A DNA stretch of 13,103 nt from an uncultured Eubacteriales bacterium (lineage in GTDB: Bacteria > Bacillota > Clostridia > Oscillospirales > CAG-272): contig USPP01000012.1 in assembly GCA_900556615.1 (NCBI GenBank), positions 1-13,103 on the forward strand, written 5' to 3'. Both the position numbers and the translations under genes were made by a program. Every line of letters begins with the position of its first letter. Positions within the stretch are counted from its first letter, which is position 1. This document shows, piece by piece, positions 6,470-13,103 of this stretch. The notes below the pieces were generated by a model that was not told the origin of the DNA, made no database searches, and worked only from the letters and a program-made list of their open reading frames with translations.

Positions 6470-7889
6470 TATCGAATTTTATATTTATAAAGTAACACTG
6501 TTATTAATTTTTATGATATTTTTCTTAACGTCGTGCTCACTGAGCGGAAGTCTCGGAAACAACAGTACCGGGGTTTCCGCCGCTCTTTCAGATTCTGAAA
6601 ATCGCGTTATTTTTTTTGACAAGGAGGCCTGCCGCGAAGCAAGCGAAAACGTCGAAAATATCGAGCTTACCGTTGGAATGTGGGTAGCCCCGAGAGCACA
6701 TTTAATGAAAACACAGGAAGAAGCAGACCGCCGCTTTGCGGAAATAAAAGAAGCGGGAATCAATATGTACTACTCTTTCTATGAGGACACCGATGATGCG
6801 TGGCTCGACCGCATGCTCAAAGCGGCTGAGAAAAATGACATCGACGTTCTGATATCGCTTGAAAGAGTAGCCGCTCTGTCCGATATCGATAAAAATCTTT
6901 CACTTGCTCGCCGCACTATGGAGTATCCGAGCGTTATCGGCTTCAATATGTACGATGAGCCTTCCGCATCGGTAAATTCTCTGCTGAGAACCCAATACGA
7001 AAAACTCCGTAAGTTGGTCGGAAGCAATAAAATCATAATGTGTAATATGCTTCCGAACTATGCCCCTCATACTCTGCTCGGTATCTCCGAAGGAAGTGAA
7101 AACAGGACGGTTTATCAGACATATCTTGACCGCTTTATGAATGAGGTAGGTACAGACGCGCTTTCCTTTGACTTTTATCCTTTTCAATCCAATACCAAAT
7201 CGGACAAAGAATACCTCCGCAATATGCTGAGGAACCTGTGCGATATCGTAATATGCGCAAGAGAATACCGTGTTCCCGCATGGGGCTTTCTTCAGAACAG
7301 TTCCTGGGACGTGACAAGAGTACCAAACGACGACGAACTGAGATTTCTCTCTCACATTCATCTGGTATTCGGGCTGAAAAGCTATTCTTATTTTCTTTAT
7401 GCACAACCCTCCGATAAACCTGGAGGGGAAGGCATCTTTAAGGGTATGATCGACTATGACGGAGAACGCACCGAAATCTATGACCGAGTAAAGATAAACA
7501 ATGAAGAAATTTCCGGTATGCGAGGCCGTTATCTTGACTATAATCTTCAGGGATTTCTTGTCGATTCTCTCTCATCAAGCTATAAAAGCTGTATCACGAA
7601 AAATTTACAGCTTGATCGCTTCGGACCTCTCGAAAATATTAAAACCGACTGTAATCTCCTGATCGGGTGTTTTGAAAACAGTGAAGGTCTTGCCTACTAT
7701 GTAATGAATTTCGGTTATATAAACGAGGGCAATGTCTCTCTGTACTTCAATGAAGAAGGAAGCGACTTCACGGTATGGGGCAGTAATGGAATAGAGCAGA
7801 TGGGGCATGCTGAGAAACTTGAAATTTCTCTCCGAAAGGGTGAAGGAAAATTTATCGAACTTAAAACATACAAAAACATTTCCAATTAA
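6462..7889 (+). CDS. Lipoprotein with glycoside-hydrolase-like TIM-barrel domain
   Basis: A 475-residue lipoprotein: a hydrophobic signal peptide ends in the lipobox LTSC (Cys25). The middle (about 70-345) reads as a (beta/alpha)8 barrel, with VGMWVAP as an early strand, AGINMYYSFYE, IDVLISLE, and then VIGFNMYDEPSA with Glu166 and DALSFDFYPFQ with Asp237. DEP and D-x-YP motifs of this kind occur in many uncharacterised hydrolase-like proteins of gut bacteria; Glu166 is a candidate acid/base, but I cannot assign a GH family. The C-terminal 100 residues look like a small beta domain (YYVMNFGY, VSLYF). The start is forced by an in-frame stop at 6453-6455, yet no Shine-Dalgarno sequence precedes it; translation may be coupled to the upstream gene. 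A 15-bp sequence spanning the start codon recurs just after the stop codon. Confidence 0.75.
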   Translation: MGNIEFYIYKVTLLLIFMIFFLTSCSLSGSLGNNSTGVSAALSDSENRVIFFDKEACREASENVENIELTVGMWVAPRAHLMKTQEEADRRFAEIKEAGINMYYSFYEDTDDAWLDRMLKAAEKNDIDVLISLERVAALSDIDKNLSLARRTMEYPSVIGFNMYDEPSASVNSLLRTQYEKLRKLVGSNKIIMCNMLPNYAPHTLLGISEGSENRTVYQTYLDRFMNEVGTDALSFDFYPFQSNTKSDKEYLRNMLRNLCDIVICAREYRVPAWGFLQNSSWDVTRVPNDDELRFLSHIHLVFGLKSYSYFLYAQPSDKPGGEGIFKGMIDYDGERTEIYDRVKINNEEISGMRGRYLDYNLQGFLVDSLSSSYKSCITKNLQLDRFGPLENIKTDCNLLIGCFENSEGLAYYVMNFGYINEGNVSLYFNEEGSDFTVWGSNGIEQMGHAEKLEISLRKGEGKFIELKTYKNISN

Positions 7890-7906
7890 AGGCTTCGATA
7901 GAGCAA

Positions 7907-7921
7907 AACGGCTATGGGCAA
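7907..7921 (+). repeat. 15-bp direct repeat, right copy
   Basis: Exact copy of the 15-mer at 6455-6469, lying 18 bases after the stop codon of the lipoprotein gene. The pair therefore brackets that gene. It could be a recombination or duplication footprint, or chance. Confidence 0.7.
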
Positions 7922-8103
7922 CGTCTTTCATTATCACAACTCATGATTTATAGGATACTGTCCATCCCATCTTCCTTCTTAGAAAAGAAAAAACAAAAAA
8001 AATAAGCCGAAAACGGCATTTCTGATAGAAAATTATTGGTATTGTTGGAAGACTAACGCTTGCCGGAGAAAGCTGTTTGTAAACTGAATTTACGATTACT
8101 TTT

Positions 8104-8124
8104 GAGAAAAACGCAGTTTTTCTC
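8104..8124. repeat. Small perfect hairpin GAGAAAAAC / GTTTTTCTC
   Basis: A 9-bp perfect stem with a 3-base loop, 22 bases before a longer hairpin. AT-rich, and without a clear U-tail beyond the stem. It may assist termination between the convergent transcripts. The rest of the 7890-8219 gap holds nothing recognisable. Confidence 0.45.
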
Positions 8125-8145
8125 TTATCAAAATTTCGAAGATTT

Positions 8146-8183
8146 TCAGAGGACTTTTTCAAAAAGTCCTCTGAATAATTTTT
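8146..8183 (+). terminator. Strong hairpin terminator between convergent units
   Basis: TCAGAGGACTTTTT and AAAAAGTCCTCTGA form a perfect 14-bp inverted repeat around a single base (8146-8174), followed by ATAATTTTT. It lies between the plus-strand lipoprotein gene and the minus-strand AraC-type gene. The T-run suits the plus strand; use in both directions is possible. Confidence 0.7.
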
Positions 8184-8219
8184 GGGAACAATGCCGCCTT
8201 TTTATATACGAAATAACGT

Positions 8220-9128
8220 TTAGTTTATGGTTTTGAGAATTTTCTTCTGCTCTGCCGGCGTCAGCTTGCGGAACTGTGAAGGCGTTATTCCGTAATGCTC
8301 TCTGAAAAGGCTGATAAAATACGACGGGGTAGAAAAACCGGAATCGGTACTGATTTGTGCCACCGACATCTCCGATGAACCAAGTAAATTAACAGAATAG
8401 TTAAATCTCAGCTTTTTCAGGTATTCCTTGAAAGAAACACCAACACTGTTATGAAAAAGTTCCCCCAGATAATTCGGGGTAAGGTACAACCTTGAGGCAC
8501 AATCGGCAAGTGTAATATGCTCACGAAAGTGTTTTTTCAGATACATCACCGTTTTACTTACCGTATCACTGAACCGAGGAGAAGAGGGAAGCTCTGATCC
8601 ATATTCTGTACTTTTTCTCCAAAGCATGATTACAAAACGGCTGAAGGCTGCCTGTATCATTTCGGTTTTCAGAAAATTATCGCTTTCAAACTCCTTTTTT
8701 ATCTCTTCCAGCAAAGCAATTATTTTAACGGTATCCTCTTCGCTGAAAACAATTTTAGGCAAAGAACCTCCGCTTTCAAGCATAGACGCCAGCTTGGGCG
8801 GAAGGAAAGATTCGGAAAAATTGATATTAAAAAGGCGAAGCGGATTTTCTTTTGATTCCGAAACGGTATGAAAATCCGAAGGTGAAACCAAATACGCACA
8901 CCCGCGATATACAGAATGCATACGGCTGTTGAAAAAATGACATCCTTCTCCGCCGGTTATAAACTCGATCTCATAGTAATCATGCCAATGAACCGAGTTC
9001 ATAAGCTGATCTTCGAGACGAAATTTTTTCTCTCGGATCAGAAAATTAAACTGTTTAAACTCTTTTCCTTCGTTGTTTTGGGGGATAGCAAGGAAAACCT
9101 CTTTCGAATTTTTCATATCGATATTCAC
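8220..9128 (-). CDS. AraC/XylS-family transcriptional regulator
   Basis: About 302 residues. The N-terminal part (about 45-115) is a cupin-like sensor with the motifs VHWHDYYEIEF and SPSDFHTV usual in AraC sugar regulators. The C-terminal 100 residues carry two helix-turn-helix motifs: ITLADCASRLYLTPNYLGELF and then the highly typical ISTDSGFSTPSYFISLFREHYGITPSQFR. It probably activates a sugar-use operon in response to a small ligand. The frame can start at ATG 9134, GTG 9128 or ATG 9116. I chose GTG 9128 because GAAGGA lies 5 bases upstream, while at 9134 the AAGG touches the ATG. It is divergent from the binding-protein operon, which is its most likely target; autoregulation is also likely. 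The ligand cannot be read from sequence. Confidence 0.92.
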   Translation of the reverse strand: MNIDMKNSKEVFLAIPQNNEGKEFKQFNFLIREKKFRLEDQLMNSVHWHDYYEIEFITGGEGCHFFNSRMHSVYRGCAYLVSPSDFHTVSESKENPLRLFNINFSESFLPPKLASMLESGGSLPKIVFSEEDTVKIIALLEEIKKEFESDNFLKTEMIQAAFSRFVIMLWRKSTEYGSELPSSPRFSDTVSKTVMYLKKHFREHITLADCASRLYLTPNYLGELFHNSVGVSFKEYLKKLRFNYSVNLLGSSEMSVAQISTDSGFSTPSYFISLFREHYGITPSQFRKLTPAEQKKILKTIN

Positions 9129-9184
9129 TCCCATCCTTCAGGGCGTCTTTTTTCCGAAGCTTGTCTTAGAAATTCACTGTATCT

Positions 9185-9212
9185 ATTATATCATATTAAA
9201 AAAAAATATCAA
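9185..9212 (-). promoter_or_regulatory. Promoter for the AraC-type regulator
   Basis: On the minus strand TTGATA, a 16-base T-rich spacer and a perfect TATAAT lie about 57 bases before the preferred start codon. Both boxes are close to the sigma-A consensus. Confidence 0.7.
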
Positions 9213-9276
9213 TATATGTCGTGATTTTTTATATTATATCCGTAATAAAAATCTATACTTTTTTATCAAAAAATTG

Positions 9277-9282
9277 TATAAT
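9277..9282 (+). promoter_or_regulatory. Candidate -10 box for the binding-protein operon, lacking a good -35
   Basis: A perfect TATAAT precedes the gene at 9369 by about 87 bases. At 16-18 bases upstream only weak -35 candidates such as TATACT are present. A weak -35 fits a promoter that needs an activator such as the divergent AraC-type protein; this dependence is inferred. Confidence 0.5.
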
Positions 9283-9318
9283 ACAGTCAACAAACATAAT
9301 TGGAAACAATCATTATAC

Positions 9319-9349
9319 ATTCCGGTACTGCCGGAAGAGTTTCCGGAAT
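9319..9349. repeat. TTCCGG/CCGGAA inverted-repeat cluster in the leader
   Basis: Three copies of the same hexamer arm occur in 31 bases: TTCCGG at 9320-9325, CCGGAA at 9331-9336 and the palindrome TTCCGGAA at 9341-9348. They lie between the -10 box and the GGAGG ribosome site of the binding-protein gene. They can form alternative hairpins or act as tandem protein sites. Confidence 0.5.
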
Positions 9350-9368
9350 AAGAACGGAGGAATCAAAA

Positions 9369-10859
9369 ATGAAAAAAAGAATCTTTGCCGCAGCTCTTGC
9401 CGTAGTTCTTTTCGGTTCCGTCTTCGTCGGATGTAAATCCGATAAAGAAAAGAATCCGAAAAATACAAACGAAAGCGGCAACCCAACCACAGAGGCTTCC
9501 ACGGAATGGAGCTATGACTACGGGGCTCTGAATTACGGAGGAAAAAATATCCGCTTTATGACACTTGATTATTTGTGGGATATGTATATTTATCTTGACA
9601 GAGATATTGACGACACGGACCGTCTTGACGTAGCCGTTTACAATCGCGACCGCCATATCGAAGAAAAATATAAGTGTAAAATCGATGTCTACGAACAGCA
9701 ATGGAACTGGTCAATTCCCGGATATGCAAACGAGGTCTATAAAGTACTTGCCTCGGGTGATGACATGTATGATGTTATCTACGTTCCGATAAACGCACAG
9801 CCAAGCATAATCACCGAAGGAAGGCTATACAATCTCGAAAACATAAGCTCCCTGCAGCTAAACCGGGATTGGTGGGACAACAGCATAAACGACGATTATC
9901 GCCTTGCCGACAACCTGTATTTTGCAAGCGGTTCCCTTATGCTTCAGTCCTTCGACAGCGCATGGGCAATTTTCTTTAATCAGAAGCTGATAGAGGAAAA
10001 CAAGCTCGATAACCCGTACGATATTGTAGATCAGGACAACTGGACACTCGATACGCTGATGGGCATCTGCCGATCTGTAGCGAACATCAACTCCTCTTCC
10101 TCATTTGAATGGGGAAAAGGCGACGGGGATCAGCTCTATGGAATTTCAACTCATCCGAATCTTCCCGACAAGTTGATTTATGCATCGGGAGAACGCTATG
10201 TAAAGGAAGATAAAGAAGGTAATCTGTATTTCGCCGCTGCCGAAAGCGAACGTTTCGTCAATGTCGCAACAAAATTAATGGATTTTCTCTCTTATGAAGG
10301 CAATCTCAGGGCTTCAAGCGAAGAATTGAGTCAGGAGAATGCCGGATATATCTATCCCTTTACCACTGACAGAGCCGTTTTTCTCGGGGCTGAAATAAAA
10401 ACGGGACGCTATTTAAAGCAGAAGGGCTTTGAAACCGAGTACGGCATCGTCCCCCTCCCGAAGTATGACGAAAATCAGACCGAATATTACACTCCCATAG
10501 TAGAAAACCTCCTCGTATTCACCATACCGACTACCTGCACAAATCCTGAAGAGATAGGCACAATCGTTGACGCGATGACCTATTTAGGATATACGGATGT
10601 TCTTCCCGAATATTATAATCAGACGTTATACCGCGGTCTCAACAATGAGGAAGACGGTTCAATGCTTGACATTATAAGTAGTTCCAGAGGCGTAGACATG
10701 GCATACTTCTACGGTTGGAACACGGATCTCGCTTGGAAAATAGGCAACAGTATACTGAGCGGACAGCTTGATTTTTCAAGTTCAATTAACGCCGAAAAGG
10801 ATAGTATCAATCAAAAAATTACCGATTGGCTCACACAGTTAGAAAATATCAATAAATGA
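9369..10859 (+). CDS. Extracellular solute (sugar)-binding lipoprotein of an ABC importer
   Basis: A 496-residue lipoprotein with signal peptide MKKRIFAAALAVVLFG and lipobox FVGC (Cys22). The mature part looks like a family-1-type carbohydrate-binding protein: an early core (NYGGKNIRFMTLDY), EEKYKCKIDVYEQQW, DVIYVPINAQPSIITEGRLYNLENI, and the hinge-like FFNQKLIEENKLDNPYDIV followed by WTLDTLMGICRSV. It should capture an oligosaccharide outside the cell. The start has GGAGG at ideal spacing; a longer frame from 9300 lacks such a site and would bury the signal peptide. No permease or ATPase gene follows; instead the stop codon overlaps the start of a hydrolase gene (ATGA). It is divergent from an AraC-type regulator that likely controls it. 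The ligand is unknown. Confidence 0.88.
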   Translation: MKKRIFAAALAVVLFGSVFVGCKSDKEKNPKNTNESGNPTTEASTEWSYDYGALNYGGKNIRFMTLDYLWDMYIYLDRDIDDTDRLDVAVYNRDRHIEEKYKCKIDVYEQQWNWSIPGYANEVYKVLASGDDMYDVIYVPINAQPSIITEGRLYNLENISSLQLNRDWWDNSINDDYRLADNLYFASGSLMLQSFDSAWAIFFNQKLIEENKLDNPYDIVDQDNWTLDTLMGICRSVANINSSSSFEWGKGDGDQLYGISTHPNLPDKLIYASGERYVKEDKEGNLYFAAAESERFVNVATKLMDFLSYEGNLRASSEELSQENAGYIYPFTTDRAVFLGAEIKTGRYLKQKGFETEYGIVPLPKYDENQTEYYTPIVENLLVFTIPTTCTNPEEIGTIVDAMTYLGYTDVLPEYYNQTLYRGLNNEEDGSMLDIISSSRGVDMAYFYGWNTDLAWKIGNSILSGQLDFSSSINAEKDSINQKITDWLTQLENINK

Positions 10860-12382
10860 AAAACAAAAAATTATCAAAATTATACTTCCGTGCCGTAGCA
10901 GCTCTTCTTGCACCAATACTAATAGGAGGATGTGCAAAAACGCATCCCTCCACATCGGGAAATTTATCGTCAGTCCAAACGGTCTCGGAACTATATACAA
11001 AAGAAACGGATACCACAGAATTGAATGACAAAGATAATAATACCTCCGGCGATACAGTTGTCATACCTACGGAAAGTACTCCAAACGATACGAAAAGAAC
11101 CCCGGATCAAACTGCAACGGAGAAAACCGAACCGGACGAAACCACAATAGAGAAAACGGAGTCAAGCACTCCTGTTACCACTTCCGAAGCTACCTCTGCA
11201 CCTCCCCCCGATACCGATAAGCCGGCTGACACCTCCGAAAGCCAAGATCCGGTTCCCGTTACGCCAAAGAACGGCTTCAACGGAATTTGCTTTGCCATAC
11301 CCGGCGCACAGTCAAGAGGAATTGACGTCGACAGGCTTTTCGATCTTCTCGAAACAATGAATGTGGGTGCTCTCCGCAATTGGATGCATGCAACCGAAAT
11401 TCTGTCAAGTCCCACTGAAATAAATGAGAAGCAATATAACAGACAAAAACAATGGATTAGCGCCCTGAATAAACGCGGCATTACCAAAATTGTCGGAATG
11501 AGTCATTACTGGTTCTGGCCGGAGGGGTATAACTGTACCGATCATGCTGCGGTTCCCTATTGGAGTGACAATCCCAATTCCGATTTCAGGAAATGGCTTG
11601 ATGTCTACGAGCAAACCTGGTATACGCTGGCGTCTCTCTTTCCGGAAATCGATTGTTGGGAAATCGGAAACGAGTTTAATATGAACTCCTTTCTACACCC
11701 CCGCAACTATTACAGCACCAATATCCCCTTTACACTTGAGGAAAAAGCAGAAATCGTTACCGAGATGTGCTACGCTGCCTCAAAAGCAATTCACCGTGCC
11801 AATCCTAACGCAACGGTAATTTTTCCCGCCATGGCGCCTGAGGGCGGATTTACTGTAATGGAAAATTTTCTTGAAATGGTCTATAACAATATTGAATCCG
11901 GTAAATACGGAAACGGAAGCACCGATTCCGACGATTATTTTGACGCTATGGCATGGCACTGCTACATATTCAACGAGCCTTTCAATATCGACAAATGGAT
12001 TAGGTATAACAACGCGGTATATGCCGTCATGCAGAAGCACGGTGACGGAGATAAAAAAGTTTTCCTTACGGAATACGGCTTTTCCGATGGAGGAAGTCAA
12101 AAAAAAGACGCAGAACAAGCTGAATATCTAAAGCAAATTTATGATGCCTGTAAAAATAAGATGACATATGTAGATTCCGTTTACCCTTTCCGGCTTATTG
12201 AGGATGAAACAGCAGCTTCATGGGGAGGAACAATTGAAATATACTACGGTATGTTCCGAGTTTTCGGTATTTCAAACTTTGGAGCTAAGGAAAAAGCAAA
12301 AGCAGTCTGTGAATGTTACGGAGGCAACGTAAGCAAACTCGACAGGTACATCGGAAACTACTCTGTATATGATAGTAATTAG
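10856..12382 (+). CDS. Clan GH-A-like glycoside hydrolase lipoprotein
   Basis: A 508-residue lipoprotein (lipobox IGGC, Cys26). Residues about 27-135 form a Thr/Ser/Glu/Pro-rich tether with imperfect repeats such as TATEKTEPDET and TTIEKTESST. The remaining 370 residues look like a (beta/alpha)8 hydrolase of clan GH-A: GFNGICFAI, MNVGALRNWM, the acid/base motif CWEIGNEFN (Glu273), FDAMAWHCY, and the nucleophile motif VFLTEYGFSDGG (Glu406). Both catalytic glutamates are present, so it should be active; whether it belongs to GH5, GH39 or a related family is not clear by eye. It starts inside the stop codon of the binding-protein gene (ATGA), which implies coupled translation; its own ribosome site is poor. 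It likely trims surface-bound glycan next to the binding protein. Confidence 0.85.
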   Translation: MKNKKLSKLYFRAVAALLAPILIGGCAKTHPSTSGNLSSVQTVSELYTKETDTTELNDKDNNTSGDTVVIPTESTPNDTKRTPDQTATEKTEPDETTIEKTESSTPVTTSEATSAPPPDTDKPADTSESQDPVPVTPKNGFNGICFAIPGAQSRGIDVDRLFDLLETMNVGALRNWMHATEILSSPTEINEKQYNRQKQWISALNKRGITKIVGMSHYWFWPEGYNCTDHAAVPYWSDNPNSDFRKWLDVYEQTWYTLASLFPEIDCWEIGNEFNMNSFLHPRNYYSTNIPFTLEEKAEIVTEMCYAASKAIHRANPNATVIFPAMAPEGGFTVMENFLEMVYNNIESGKYGNGSTDSDDYFDAMAWHCYIFNEPFNIDKWIRYNNAVYAVMQKHGDGDKKVFLTEYGFSDGGSQKKDAEQAEYLKQIYDACKNKMTYVDSVYPFRLIEDETAASWGGTIEIYYGMFRVFGISNFGAKEKAKAVCECYGGNVSKLDRYIGNYSVYDSN

Positions 12383-12441
12383 CTTGACCAATGACTATAT
12401 AATCAGTTTTAGCTTCAAGCAACTTATTTTAACTCTCTGTC

Positions 12442-12484
12442 AAACGACTGCGATTGGATCGATTTACGAAAATCGCGGTCGTTT
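12442..12484 (+). terminator. Hairpin between the hydrolase and GH127-like genes
   Basis: AAACGACTGCGATT pairs with AATCGCGGTCGTTT (14 bp, one G-U) around a 15-base loop. Only three T residues end the stem, so termination may be weak or conditional. It could reduce expression of the downstream gene relative to the coupled pair. Confidence 0.45.
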
Positions 12485-12532
12485 CAGGTATATCACTAAT
12501 TGGATTTAAGCTGGGAAGGGAATGAATTCACT

Positions 12533-13103
12533 ATGACAGGAAGCGATTTTGAAAGAAATCACGACAAACAGATATTCTCCGATCTTCCAGCGGGAAGCGG
12601 CATGCTGACAGGCACAGCCGACAACACTGTACGCTGGATAGAAAAAGCTCAACTTCTCAACGCTTCGCTTTGGACGAAATTTGTAAATGAATTTCGCATA
12701 AGAACCGATGACGGTGACAATGCGTGGCGCGGAGAATACTGGGGAAAAATGCTTCGCGGAGCGGTAACCGTTTACCGTTATACCCAAGATGCCCGACTCT
12801 ATAAGGTACTCTCCGACACGGTTCGAGATATGATGAGCACTCAGGAAGAAAACGGCAGAATCTCGACCTATAGTCAGGAACATGATTTTTCAAATTGGGA
12901 TATATGGTGTCGGAAATATGTCATGCTGGGAATGGAATTTTTTCTTGAAATATGCAGAGAACCGAATTTCAGAGAGGAAATAACAGAATGTCTTTGCCGG
13001 CAATGCGATTATCTATATGCACGGATCGGAGAAGCCTCAGAAAATAAGCTTCCGATAACCGAAACGACACGAATATACGGAGGAATGAATTCCTCCTCTG
13101 TGC
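12533..13103 (+). CDS. GH127/DUF1680-like beta-L-arabinofuranosidase, N-terminal part (cut by right edge)
   Basis: An open frame of 190 codons without a stop runs off the window. It carries motifs typical of the DUF1680/GH127 (alpha/alpha)6-barrel family: AWRGEYWGKMLRGAVTVYRYT (about 64-84), GRISTYSQE (108-116), WDIWCRKYVMLG (122-133) and IYGGMNSSSV at the very end. Characterised GH127 enzymes release beta-linked L-arabinofuranose; the catalytic glutamate and cysteine lie further on and cannot be checked here. No signal peptide is seen, so it is probably cytoplasmic, acting on imported sugars. The ATG at 12533 has GGGAAGGG about 12 bases upstream; a TTG at 12500 in frame is a weaker choice. 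It probably belongs to the same operon as the two lipoprotein genes upstream, across a 150-base gap that holds a hairpin. Confidence 0.78.
   Translation, partial: MTGSDFERNHDKQIFSDLPAGSGMLTGTADNTVRWIEKAQLLNASLWTKFVNEFRIRTDDGDNAWRGEYWGKMLRGAVTVYRYTQDARLYKVLSDTVRDMMSTQEENGRISTYSQEHDFSNWDIWCRKYVMLGMEFFLEICREPNFREEITECLCRQCDYLYARIGEASENKLPITETTRIYGGMNSSSV

Noticed and set aside
9300..9368. 23-codon N-terminal extension of the binding protein
   Set aside because: It would bury the lipoprotein signal peptide and has no ribosome site, while GGAGG precedes the ATG at 9369.
11107..11487. 126-codon minus-strand frame
   Set aside because: Shadow produced by the repetitive Thr/Glu/Pro tether and the adjacent domain of the GH-A-like hydrolase.
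12506..12893. Two overlapping minus-strand frames at the right end
   Set aside because: They are antisense to the GH127-like frame, which carries clear family motifs and runs open to the window edge.

Overview
This window looks like a chromosomal segment of an anaerobic, endospore-forming Firmicute, most likely a gut-type member of the Clostridia. The evidence is a recognisable SpoIVB sporulation protease, moderately AT-rich DNA, purine-rich ribosome binding sites, a trace that resembles the clostridial transposon protein TnpV, and lipoprotein or surface glycan-handling genes under an AraC-type regulator. The exact taxon cannot be read from the sequence.

Left part (1-4412), proteolysis and sporulation: a truncated copy of a small dispersed repeat sits at the left edge and almost touches the 3' end of an HtrA-type membrane-anchored serine protease (minus strand). 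Next comes an unrecognised polytopic membrane protein (minus), then a divergent spoIVB (plus) ending at a clear Rho-independent terminator. A second, full copy of the repeat (about 182 bp, with terminal inverted repeats) follows at 4231-4412, so the three-gene block lies between two direct copies of this MITE-like element. No spo0A follows spoIVB.

Middle gap (4094-5248), a decayed region: it holds the repeat, a short ORF whose N-terminus resembles TnpV, and otherwise nothing recognised, until a good sigma-A-type promoter and a palindrome just before 5249.

Right part (5249-13103), glycan use: a two-module, beta-sandwich-like surface protein and a lipoprotein with TIM-barrel hydrolase features form a short plus-strand unit ending near a strong hairpin. 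A convergent minus-strand AraC/XylS-type regulator follows. Divergent from it are a lipoprotein sugar-binding protein and a clan GH-A-like lipoprotein hydrolase, translationally coupled by an ATGA overlap, and then the start of a DUF1680/GH127-like beta-L-arabinofuranosidase cut by the right edge. The likely joint role is capture and trimming of a plant-type, perhaps arabinose-containing, glycan at the cell surface with local AraC control. No transporter permease or ATPase is present, so the binding protein must borrow one or act as a capture protein.

No CRISPR array, phage module, tRNA, rRNA or obvious defence system was seen. The most interesting material is the compact surface glycan locus with an orphan binding protein coupled to a hydrolase, the uncharacterised DEP-motif hydrolase-like lipoprotein, and the MITE-like repeat.
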